Source: Isoetes taiwanensis
Taxonomy: Eukaryota > Streptophyta > Lycopodiopsida > Isoetales > Isoetaceae
DNA: 64,000 nt
Reading direction: 5' to 3'
Assembly: GCA_021234155.1 (NCBI GenBank)
Contig: JAJEKV010000330.1
Span: forward strand, 62,001-126,000
The notes below the pieces were generated by a model. That model saw only the letters and a program-made list of their open reading frames with translations, did no database searches and was not told where the DNA came from. Below are positions 12,218 to 22,336 of this stretch, piece by piece. Within the stretch, counting starts at the first letter, position 1. Every line of letters starts with the position of its first letter. Made by a program: the position numbers and the translations under genes.

Positions 12218-12914
12218 TAGGATGACCAATTGTTGAGCACAAAACAAAGAAGATACTACTTACAGAACCAAGCATAAGGACATTTCAAAGATTAATGGTA
12301 TGGGTAAGGGTCATACAAGAGGTAAAGAAGGAGCTAGCTACATTAAGGTAAGCAGACAAAATAAGATAAGGTGATGTTCAACTAGAGGTAGGACAAGATA
12401 AACAAAAAAAATTCTTCAAAGAAGTTAAGCTATGGCAAAATGGTGCATATGGGCATTATTTATAATAATTTGTCTAGAAGCATCTTCTAAAATGCCTGCA
12501 TCGAGCACCCTTATTATGGAATATGGATACATTTAATGCCTGCATCGAGCACCCTTATTATGGAATATGGATACATTTAATGCCTGCATCGAGCACCCTT
12601 ATTATGGAATATGGATACGTTTAAGCCACAAGCATATCCATGGTATATCCGCTTAAAACCAAACTTTAAAGAAAAAAAGAAGAAGAAATCAAAACATGTG
12701 GACTTAGAAGAGTTCTCGAGGGTTCAAGCTGGTTTAAACATGATGGTGTCCCATATAGATTAGCACGCACTGGAACATAAACCACAAAATTTAAATGTTA
12801 TTTGCATAATCTTGGAGAAATCACGTGGATTACTTATGCCAGTGTAAGGTAGTAGAAATACAAACTAATATTCAGCAGAGTAATATAATACATTATATAT
12901 GGTAATAGAGTAAA
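12218..12914. other. Helitron flank and region 3' of the inhibitor gene
   Basis: No protein-coding gene is seen. It contains the 44-bp triplicate at 12491-12622, and its right part would be the 3' flank and polyadenylation region of the minus-strand inhibitor gene ending at 12915. The repeat TCCTA continues just outside the Helitron 5' end on the minus strand. Confidence 0.5.
12491..12622. repeat. three tandem copies of a 44-bp unit
   Basis: Units start at 12491, 12535 and 12579 with AATGCCTGCATCGAGC and are almost identical, so the amplification is recent. It lies about 300 bp beyond the stop codon of the inhibitor gene. Confidence 0.95.
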
Positions 12915-13232
12915 CTAGTTATCGGCATCGAGATAGCCACCAGAGCAGCGGCATAAGGGCGGGATGCTTTTGGTGCAAATACTGCAAGAACTTCCCTCGG
13001 GACAGTCCTGATCGGAGCAGCAGCTCGAATCTGGGTGGCAATCTGAAGAAGGTCCGGTGCACCAGCAATATGGATTCAGAGAACGGTCGCAGGCTGTGCA
13101 AAATTTGCCAGCCTCACAGAACTTGCTTTTGGGGCAACACTCGGAATTGGGTTTGCAAACCAGACCCGCATCGCTTTTGTAACAGAGTAGAATAACCGCC
13201 ATCAGTATGAGGAGCCCCATTTTAGTCGCCAT
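12915..13232 (-). CDS. Bowman-Birk-type double-headed serine protease inhibitor
   Basis: A complete 105-residue ORF encodes a predicted secreted inhibitor. Residues 1-22 form a signal peptide (MATKMG, then a hydrophobic stretch ending near SDAG). The mature part has two homologous cysteine-rich halves. The first carries the loop CDRSLNPYC and the second CTKSIPPLC. Both match the nine-residue Bowman-Birk reactive loop CTxSxPPxC, with Arg or Lys at P1, so both heads would be expected to inhibit trypsin-like enzymes. The Cys pairs ECCP and SCCS fit the CC motif opening each domain. The ATG lies about 55 bp downstream of a TATA box, with no intervening ATG seen. CAG/CTG sites here look uncorrupted. 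Such inhibitors act outside the cell or in storage compartments against insect or microbial proteases. The family is best known from legumes and grasses and, as I recall, also from Selaginella. The fold assignment rests on motif recognition only. Confidence 0.8.
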   Translation of the reverse strand: MATKMGLLILMAVILLCYKSDAGLVCKPNSECCPKSKFCEAGKFCTACDRSLNPYCWCTGPSSDCHPDSSCCSDQDCPEGSSCSICTKSIPPLCRCSGGYLDADN

Positions 13233-13286
13233 TATAAAACTTGAGTAGTTGAAGGCAGAGTGCAGAATAAAGCCTTCCCTCCCCTT

Positions 13287-13294
13287 CTTTTATA
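13287..13294 (-). promoter_or_regulatory. TATA box of the inhibitor gene
   Basis: On the minus strand GGGGATATAAAAGAAGG lies about 55 bases upstream of the ATG. A start of transcription about 30 bases downstream would leave a 5' leader of roughly 25-30 bases. Confidence 0.65.
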
Positions 13295-13682
13295 TCCCCA
13301 ATAACACGTCACGAATAGGCGCCTCTGATATATGCCACGTCCTTGGCACATATCAGCCTCCCAATCTACAATATCCTCTCCAATCCAAAAACAACCTCTT
13401 CTAAAGCTCCTGTCTAGTCTGCTCTGCACATGATAAGCTTTGGGCCGGATAAGATTTGAAAAAGCCCATCCTATCCTATCCTATATATTATTACAGTAAT
13501 TCCTGGATTTGGATCCAGCCCTAGATTGGACGGTTTAGATCTAGGGCTGCAGATCCAACGCCGTAGCACCATAAGAATAGGAAAATTTCGTCCAACTTTG
13601 CGGGCGCTGCTCTGCTTCATCGCCATAGCCAAGCATACTCATTTCCGGGCAAATCGGCGCAAATCGGTTGTCCAGCGATGGA

Positions 13683-14290
13683 TTTAAACGATGGTGGAAC
13701 CATTTTTGTGGGCAATAGGTCGGAGATGACTACAAGGCGATGGTTTTGGGCACCATCAATATATGCTAGGTTTACTGCCACAGAGCATTGGGCTTCTAGA
13801 TCCTGAAGAATGCACGACAGAGACACCTGCGTCAAATGAAAGAGGTTCGTTTGCTCTTAAATCTTTTACAATGTCAATGTGTGTAAACTGTGTCAGCAAA
13901 TTGCTTCCTTTTCTGGCCTGCACTTATGCCCTGGAATTTGGTCAGCAGATTGCTTAAACAATTGCTTCCTCAACTGCTAAGATGGGGGAAAGATGTGGTG
14001 GAACCATTTTTGTGGGCAATAGGTTGGAGATGACTACAAGGCCATGGTTTTGGGCACCATCAATATATGCTAGGTTTACTGCCACAGAGCATTGGGCTTC
14101 TAGATCCCGAAGAAGGCATGACAGAGACATCTGCGTCAAATGAAAGAGGTTCGTTTGCTCTTAAATCTTTTACAATGTCAATGTGTGTAAACTGTGTCAG
14201 CAAATTGCTTCCTTTTCTGGCCTGCACTTATGTCCTGGAATTTGGTCAGCAGATTGCTAAAACAATTGCTTCCTCAACTGTTAAGATAGG
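13683..14290 (+). repeat. ~305-bp tandem duplication inside each Helitron unit
   Basis: Two copies containing GGAACCATTTTTGTGGGCAA and GAAAGAGGTTCGTTTGCTC lie back to back in unit 1 and recur in units 2-4 (for example 16640-17240). Each copy has a short open frame including CVSKLLPFLACTY. The duplication predates the array because every unit has it. No protein family was recognised for this part. Confidence 0.8.
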
Positions 14291-14293
14291 GAA

Positions 14294-15045
14294 AGATGTT
14301 GTGTCTCATCGGAAAATTAGAAGCCTAGCATGCCTTAATGATCAGACATGCACATTGACACTCTCTAGAGAGACTGCCTAAATGTTGAGAAAAATGAGGT
14401 TTTTAAGCAGCTTCAACAATAGACTATTAAGCTTACTTCATTGGAACAGTCTAAGTAGCTAGAATTTGAAACATCTCGATGGGCCAGTCTCGAGGAGTCC
14501 TTGAAAGAAGCTCAATCAGCTGCATGGTGTGCAGAAGAGAAAGCTACTGTTACTGCTGCAGAATATTATAATTGCAACCAGCTGATTGAGAAGTTGTAGA
14601 CTGAATTGCGGGCAATAAAGGCAAGATGAAATCAAAGGCACAACTTCTCTCCCAGCAGGATGCTCTTCTTGCTACACGTCAAGCAATTATCGACAAGGGA
14701 ACAGTTGTTAACAATGCAATGAAACAAGAAATCGTCAACCTAAAGGAAGGTAATGAAACTTTAAAGAGAAAGGAAGAAGATCTGGAAAGGAAGATGCAGA
14801 AAGCCCAGGACCTTCTGAAGTCCAATCAACAGATGACTGAGTGGTTAAATGAGCAGTTGACAAATGTCCAGCTTGGAAATATTGGGATTGGTGGAGTCTC
14901 AAGATGCAACTTTAAATCTGGGATGACATATTTATCATCTTATGAGAGACCTTCACCTGCTGGTACAGGGTTTCCATCACCAAGCTTTCGAAGCTTAACT
15001 TCACAGTATGCAGGTCCCAGCCAATCAAGCTCAAATGGCAAATGA
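14294..15045 (+). pseudogene. SAS-6-like coiled-coil C-terminal fragment, unit 1
   Basis: The longest open part (14626-15045) encodes a charged coiled coil ending in LLKSNQQMTEWLNEQL, then a Ser/Pro-rich tail. That matches the conserved end of the SAS-6 coiled coil (LLKTN...WLNKQL), the protein that sets the nine-fold cartwheel of centrioles and basal bodies. Upstream coiled-coil coding (from about 14381) continues in another frame, with three TAG stops where Gln codons would fit, and a one-base frameshift near 14620. All four units share the TAG stops, so the fragment was already dead before amplification. The head domain is not recognisable. The piece looks like captured host exons without evident introns. 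Confidence 0.7.
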
Positions 15046-15435
15046 CCCTTCAGTGTGTTTGTTCTGCCATCTGATTTATCAAACTTGGATGTCCTTATCT
15101 AGCAAGGATATTTCTCTTTCTGATATAAAAAATGACAATAAAATTGCTAGCAACAAAAGGATGTGGGCTGCTATAATGCACTTTTTATTACATGGGTTTG
15201 TATCTGAAATCCTTTTGCAATACATGTGGCAATTCACATTTTCCATAAAGTTGATCAACATGGTTGATCCATAAATTAATCATTTATCTTTGAGCATAGT
15301 GATTGCAGGAATGGGAGGAGAAAACTTCAGATAATAGAAGCAATGAATCGTCTTCCCTTCATTGTCACGCTCTTCTAATTTGCAAAGCCAGATGCATGTG
15401 CACATCATGCAAGCTTGCCTCTATGGCTTTTTCTT

Positions 15436-15565
15436 TGCAATTAGCAACCACCTTTGAACTTGAGTACAATCACAACATTATTGTATGGTTTTTTCTTTGC
15501 AACTAGCAACCCAACGTTAAACACCTTTGAACTTGAGTACAATCACAACATTATTGACGTTGAGA
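15436..15565 (+). repeat. ~80-bp direct repeat in Helitron units
   Basis: CACCTTTGAACTTGAGTACA with its flanks occurs twice, about 75 bases apart, in unit 1. It recurs in units 2, 3 and 4 (near 18408, 21356 and 24309). Confidence 0.9.
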
Positions 15566-15750
15566 TCAACTATAAAATACAAAAATATGTGTATAGCTCA
15601 AAAGTTATACCTAATGCAACCATTGGTTTATGCATACATTTAACTACAACAACCATAACATTCGGCACTAATACGACCACTTTCATATATGAAACTCAAA
15701 CATGCAACAATGTACATTTGTTTACAAGTTCATGGCTGCTTATAATAGAA

Positions 15751-15762
15751 TGGTATCAGAGC
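15751..15762 (+). other. LTR-retrotransposon primer-binding site captured in the Helitron
   Basis: TGGTATCAGAGC is complementary to the 3' end of initiator-Met tRNA and is the usual primer-binding site of plant Copia/Gypsy elements. It should directly follow a 5' LTR, so the preceding few hundred bases may be an LTR remnant. The following sequence (short frame from 15777) may be degraded leader or gag. The site recurs in all units; it is intact in unit 4 (24612-24623) but altered at its CAG in units 2 and 3. Confidence 0.6.
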
Positions 15763-16418
15763 CTGGTTCGAGTTCATGAATACTGCATCAATTGATAGAA
15801 AACTTTTTGTCGAAACAAAAGCTTCAACAGAGCTTCAGACAAAAGATGAAAGGTAATACGAAGGTCACAACGACCATCTTTCTTCTTTCCATAATGCACA
15901 CATATTGACAAAGAAATTAAAAGTATAAAATCCTAATTGTGAGGGAAAACTAATTTATGATGATGCAAAAGCAAAAGTAGAAAGTCAGAAGGCCGATTTG
16001 GAAATGACGAAAGTGTTCGAGAAAAAAGAAAGAACATAAGATGAAGCTAGGTCTATGAAGATGATCCAAAATGGAGCCATTTCTCTTCAAGGCCCCAACC
16101 CGGCTTTATGCTACAAGACTGGTTTTAGTAGGGTCATTTTACGCATTAAAGGCCCAACAATTTATTTGTTACAAGGCTGAAGCATTGGGCATCCAGAAGA
16201 GTTATGGCACCGCGGCAAAGGCAAAAAATAGAGGAGGCGTAAAACAATCACACACATCGACAGCCTTTTTTTTGCTTTTTAAAAACGAAGTTAAAAAGAG
16301 GGCGGAATTTGATGGTGATAAACATTTTCGATTTATAGTAATTGCGACTTTTGAATTGATGAACTCGACTTTTTGCATATATCTATCAAAAGCCCACCAA
16401 CGGTGGGCATTTTACTAG

Positions 16419-19387
16419 TCCTATATTATAATGTTTTACAAGAATTCTCGGATTTGGATCCAGCCCTAGATTGACGGTTTTAGATCTAGGGTCGCAGATC
16501 CAACGCCGAAGCACCATAAGAATAGGAAAATTTCATCCCAACTTTTGGGCGCCGCTCGCCTTCATCGCCATAGCCATGCATACTCATTTCGGGCAAATCG
16601 GGCGCAAACGGTTGTCCAAATGATGGATTTAAACGATGGTGGAACCATTTTTGTGGGCAATAGGTTAGGAGATGACTACAAGGCGATGGTTTTGGGCACC
16701 ATCAATATATGCTAGGGTTTACTTTGCCACGCGAGCATTGGGCTTCTAGATCCCGAAGAAGGCACGCATGAGACACCAAGGCACAAAATGAAAGAGGTTC
16801 GTTTGCTCTTAAATCTTTTACAATGTCAATGTGTGTAAACTGTGGTCAACAAATTGCTTCCTTTTCTCGCCCTCGCACTTATGCCCCTCGAATTTGGTCA
16901 GTGGTGATTGCTTAAACAATTGCTTCCTCAACCGCTAAGATAGGGAAAGATGTGGTGGAACCATTTTTGTGGGCAATAGGTTGGAGATGACTACAAGGCC
17001 ATGGTTTTGGGCACCATCAATATATGCTAGGTTTATCGCCACGTAGCATTGGGCTTCTAGATCCCGAAGAAGGCATGATGTAGATATCTGCGCCAAAATG
17101 AAAGAGGTTCGTTTGCTCTTAAATCTTTTACAATGTCAATGTGTAAAACTGTGTCAGAAATTGCTTCCTTTTCCGCCTCGCACTTATGTCCCGGAATTTG
17201 GTCAACAGATTGCTAAAACAATTGATTCCTCAACCGTTTAAGATAGGGAAAGATGTTGTGTCTCATCGAAAATTAGAAGCCTAGCATGCCTTAATGATAG
17301 ACATGCACATTGACACTCTCTAGAGAGACCGCCTAAATGTTGAGAAAAATGAGGTTTTAAGCAAGCTTCAACAATAGACTATTGCTTACTTCATTGGAAC
17401 AGCCTAAGTAGCTAGAATTTGAAACATCTCGATGGGCCGGGCCTCGAGGAGTCCTTGAAAGAAGCTCAATCACCGCATGGTGTGCGTAAGAGAAAGCTAT
17501 CAAGCATCGGCCGCAGAATATTATAATTGCAACCCGGTTGATTGAGAAGTTGTAGACTCAATTGGGGCAATAAAGGCAAGATGAAATCAAAGGCACAACT
17601 TCTCTCCCCAAATAGATGCTCTTCTTGCTACTACGTCAAGCAAATTATCGACAAGGGAACAGTTGTTAACAATGCAATGAAACAAGAAATCGCCAAACCT
17701 AAAGGAAGGTAATGAAAAACTTTAAAGAGAAAGGAAGAAGATCCGAAAGGAAGATGCGTAAAGCCCGTGGACCTTCTCAAGTCCAATCAACAGATGACCG
17801 AAAGTGGTTAAATGAGCGGGTTGACAAATGTCCAGCTTGGAAATATTGGGATTGGTGGAGTCTCAAGATGCAACTTTAAATCTGGGATGACATATTTATC
17901 ATCTTATGAGAGACCTTCACCTGCTGGTACAGGGTTTCCATCACCAAGCTTTGAAGCTTAACTTCACAAGATGTGTCCCAGCCAATCAAGCTCAAATGGC
18001 AAATGACCCTTCAAGTGTGTTTGTTCCGCCATCTGATTTATCAAACTTGGATGTCCTTATCTAGCAAGGATATTTCTTCTTTTGATATAAAAATGACAAT
18101 AAAATTGCTAGCAACAAAAGGATGTGGGCTGCTATAATGCACTTTTATTACATGGGTTTGTATCCAAATCCTTTTGCAATACATGTGGCAATTCACATTT
18201 TCCATAAAGTTGATCAACATGGTTGATCCATAAATTAATCATTTATCTTTGAGCATAGTGATTGCAGGAATGGGAGGAGAAAACTTCGATAATAGAAGCA
18301 ATGAATCGCCTTCCCTTCATTGTCACGCTTCTTCTAATTTGCAAAGCCAGATGCATGTGCACATCATGCAAGCTTGCCTCTATGGCTTTTTCTTTTGCAA
18401 TTAGCAACCACCTTTGAACTTGAGTACAATCACAACATTATTGTATGGTTTTTTCTTTGCAACTAGCAACCCAACGTTAAACACCTTTGAACTTGAGTAC
18501 AATCACAACATTATTGACGTTGAGATCAACTATAAAATACAAAAATATGTGTATAGCTCAAAGTTATACCTAATGCAAACCATTGGTTTATGCATACATT
18601 TAACTACAACAACCATAACATTCGCACTAATAATGAACACTACCATTTTCATATATGAAACTCAAACATGCAACAATGTACATTTGTTTACAAGTTCATG
18701 GTCGCTTATAATAGAATGGTATCGTGAGCCCGGTTCGAGTTCATGAATACCGTGATCAATTGATAGAAAACTTTTTGTCAAAACAAAAGCTTCAACAGAG
18801 CTCGCATAAAAAAAGATGAAAGGTAATAATAAGGTCACAACGACCATCTTTCTTCTTTCCATAATGCACACATATTGACAGCAAATTAAAAGTATAAAAT
18901 CCTAATTGTGAGGGAAAACTAATTTATGATGATGCAAAAGCAAAAGTAGAAAGTCGTAGCGCCGATGCTGGAAATGACGAAAGTGTTTCGAGCAAAAAGA
19001 AAGAACATAAGATGAAGCTAGGTCTATGAAGATGATCCAAAATGGAGCCATTTCCTCTTCAAGGCCCCAACCCGGCTTTATGGGCTACAAGACTGGTTTT
19101 AGTAGGGTCATTTTACGCGATTAAAGGCCCAACAATTTATTTGTTACAAGGCTGAAGCATTGGGCATCCAGAAGAGTTATGGCACGATGTCAGGCAAAAG
19201 GCAAAAAATAGAGGAGGCGTAAACACCGACACACATCGACAGCTTTTTTTGCTTTTTAAAAACGAGTTAAAAGAGGGCGGAATTTGATGGTGATAAACAT
19301 TTCGTTATAGTAATTGCTACTTTTGAATTGATGAACTCGACTTTTGCATATCTAACAAAAGCCCACCAACGGTGGGCATTTTACTAG
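16419..19387 (+). mobile_element. Helitron array unit 2 (2969 bp)
   Basis: It begins TCCTATATTATAATG directly after the CTAG of unit 1, with no spacer, and ends with the same hairpin and CTAG. The content order is the same as in unit 1. Compared with unit 1 it carries many small differences concentrated at CAG and CTG sites, which look like sequencing error at methylated cytosines. A stretch near 17860-17950 is uncorrupted. Confidence 0.85.
17240..18006 (+). pseudogene. SAS-6-like fragment, unit 2
   Basis: Same fragment as in unit 1, with extra frameshifts at CAG/CTG positions (for example around 17600-17830). The stretch for the Ser/Pro-rich tail near 17880-17950 is nearly unchanged. The shared TAG stops are present. 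It has no coding capacity as assembled. Confidence 0.65.
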
Positions 19388-22336
19388 TCCTATATTATAA
19401 TGTTTTACAGTAATTCCTGGATTTGGATCCAGCCCTAGATTGGACGGTTTAGATCTAGGGCTGCAGATCCAACGCCGTAGCACCATAAGAATAGGAAAAT
19501 TTGGGTCCAACTTTTGGCGGCGCCTCCGCTTCATCGCCATAGCCATGCATACTCATTTCCGGGCAAATCGGCGCAAATCGGTTGTCCAGCGATGGATTTA
19601 AACGATGGTGGAACCATTTTTGTGGGCAATAGGTCGGAGATGACTACAAGGCGATGGTTTTGGGCACCATCAATATATGCTAGGTTTATCGCCACGCAGC
19701 AGCATTGGGCTTCTAGATCAAGAAGAAGGCACGTGAGACACCTCGCCAAAATGAAAGAGGTTCGCTTTGCTCTTAAATCTTTTACAATGTCAATGTGTAA
19801 ACCGTGGTCGCAAGAAATTGCTTCCTTTTTCTCGCCCGCACTTATGCCCCCGAATTTGGTCACAGATTGCTTAAAAACAATTGCTTCCTCAACCGCTAAG
19901 ATAGGGAAAGATGTGGTGGAACCATTTTGTGGGCAATAGGTTGGAGATGACTACAAGGCCATGGTTTTGGGCACCATCAATATATGCTAGGTTTATCGCC
20001 ACAGAGCATTGGGCTTCTAGATCCCAAGAAGGCATGATAGACATCTCGCGTCAAAATGAAAGAGGTTCGCTTGCTCTTAAATCTTTTACAATGTCAATGT
20101 GTAAACTGTGGTACAAGAATTGCTTCCTTTTTCCGCCCTGCACTTATGTCCCCGAATTTGGTCGCAGATTGCTAAAACAATTGATTCCTCAACCGCTAAG
20201 ATAGGGAAAGATGTTGTGTCTCATCGAAAATTAGAAGCCTAGCATGCCTTAATGATCGAGACATGCACATTGACTCTCTAGAGAGACCGCCTAAATGTTG
20301 AGAAAATGAGGTTTTAAGCAGACTTCAACAATAGACTATTAAGCTTACTTCATTGGAACAAATAAGTAGCTAGAATTTGAAACATCTCGATGGGCCAGCC
20401 TCGAGGAGTCCTTGAAAGAAGCTCAATCACCGCATGGTGTGCGTAAGAGAAAGCTACCGCTATCGCCGCAGAATATTATAATTGCAAAACCAGCTGATTG
20501 AGAAGTTGTAGACTCAACCGCGGGCAATAAAGGCAAGATGAAATCAAAGGCACAACTTCTCCCAAAGCAGGATGCTCTTCTTGCTACACGCCAAGCAATT
20601 ATCGACAAGGGAACAGCTTGTTAACAATGCAATGAAACAAGAAATCACAACCTAAAAGGAAGGTAATGAAACTTTAAAGAGAAAGGAAGAAGATCCGAGA
20701 AAGGAAGATGCAGAAAGCCCGTGACCTTCTCAAGTCCAATCAACAGATGACGAAGTGGTTAAATGAGCAAGCTTGACAAATGTCCAAATTTTGGAAATAT
20801 TGGGATTGGTGGAGTCTCAAGATGCAACTTTAAACTGGATGACATATTTATCATCTTATGAGAGACCTTCACCGCCGGGGGGGTTTCCATCACCAAGCTT
20901 TGCTTAACTTCACAAGATGCGTGTCCCCCAATCAAGCTCAAATGGCAAATGACCCTTCAAAGGTGTTTGTTCCGCCATCTGATTTATCAAACTTGGATGT
21001 CCTTATCTAGCAAGGATATTTCTCTTCGATATAAAAAAATGACAATAAAATTGCTAGCAACAAAAGGATGTGGGCTGCTATAATGCACTTTTTATTACAT
21101 GGGTTTGTATCCGAAATCCTTTTGCAATACATGTGGCAATTCACATTTTCCATAAAGTTGATCAACATGGTTGATCCATAAATTAATCATTTATCTTTGA
21201 GCATAGTGATTGCAGGAATGGGAGGAGAAAACTTCAGATAATAGAAGCAATGAATCGCCTTCCCTTCATTGTCACGCTTCTTCTAATTTGCAAAGCCGAT
21301 GCATGTGCACATCATGCAAGCTTGCCTCTATGGCTTTTTCTTTGCAATTAGCAACCACCTTTGAACTTGAGTACAATCACAACATTATTGTATGGTTTTT
21401 CTTTGCAACTAGCAACCCAACGTTAAACACCTTTGAACTTGAGTACAATCACAACATTATTGACGTTGAGATCAACTATAAAATACAAAAAATATGTGTA
21501 TAGCTCAAAGTTATACCTAATGCAACCATTGGTTTATGCATACATTTAACTACAAACAACCATAACATTCGGCACTAATACTAACCACTTTCATATATGA
21601 AACTCAAACATGCAACAATGTACATTTGTTTACAAGTTCATGGTCGCTTATAATAGAATGGTATCGAGCCCGGTTCGAAGTTCATGAATACCGTGATCAA
21701 TTGATAGAAAACTTTTTGTTAAAAACAAAAGCTTCAAATGAGCTTCATAAAAAAGATGAAAGGTAATAATGAAGGTCACAACCACCATCTTTCTTCTTTC
21801 CATAATGCACACATATTGACAAAGAAATTAAAAGTATAAAATCCTAATTGTGAGGGGAAAACTAATTTATGATGATGCAAAAGCAAAAGTAGAAAGTCAT
21901 AGCTACCGATGCCGAAATGACGAAAGTGTTCCGAAAGCAAAAGAAAGAACATAAGATGAAGCTAGGTCTATGAAGATGATCCAAAAATGGAGCCATTTCC
22001 TCTTCAAGGCCCCAACCCGCTTAAGTGTGCTACAAGACCTGGTTTTAGTAGGGTCATTTTTACGCATTAAAGGCCCAACAATTTATTTGTTACAAGGCTG
22101 AAGCATTGGGCATCCAGAAGAGTTATGGCACCATGTCAGGCAAAGGCAAAAAATAGAGGAGGCGTAAACACCGACACACATCGATGCCTTTTTTTTGCTT
22201 TTTAAAAACGAAGTTAAAAGAGGGCGGAATTTGATGGTGATAAACATTTCTGCTATAGTAATTGCTACTTTTTGAATTGATGAACTCGACTTTTGCATAT
22301 CTATCAAAAGCCCACCAACGGTGGGCATTTTACTAG
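19388..22336 (+). mobile_element. Helitron array unit 3 (2949 bp)
   Basis: It has the same termini and content as unit 2 and abuts it with no spacer. CAG/CTG sites are heavily altered relative to unit 1, which breaks the reading frames that unit 1 keeps. Confidence 0.85.
20210..20951 (+). pseudogene. SAS-6-like fragment, unit 3
   Basis: Same fragment, heavily frameshifted at CAG/CTG sites. The shared TAG stops are at equivalent positions. Bases between such sites remain almost identical to unit 1. Confidence 0.65.

Larger units (their letters stand above)
13479..16418 (+). mobile_element. Helitron array unit 1 (2940 bp)
   Basis: It starts TCCTATATATTATTACAG after an A. It ends with hairpin GCCCACCAACGGTGGGC, a short spacer and ACTAG. 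The next base is the T that begins unit 2. The unit contains, in order: a ~305-bp internal duplication, a SAS-6-like pseudogene fragment, an 80-bp direct repeat, an LTR-type primer-binding site and a terminal hairpin. No Rep/helicase is present, so it depends on a helper. CAG/CTG sites are intact in this copy, unlike units 2-4. The 5' boundary is slightly ambiguous because TCCTA is repeated just outside. Confidence 0.85.

Noticed and set aside
12491..12622. CRISPR-like array
   Set aside because: The three 44-bp units are contiguous, without spacers, in a plant nuclear sequence; it is a simple tandem repeat.
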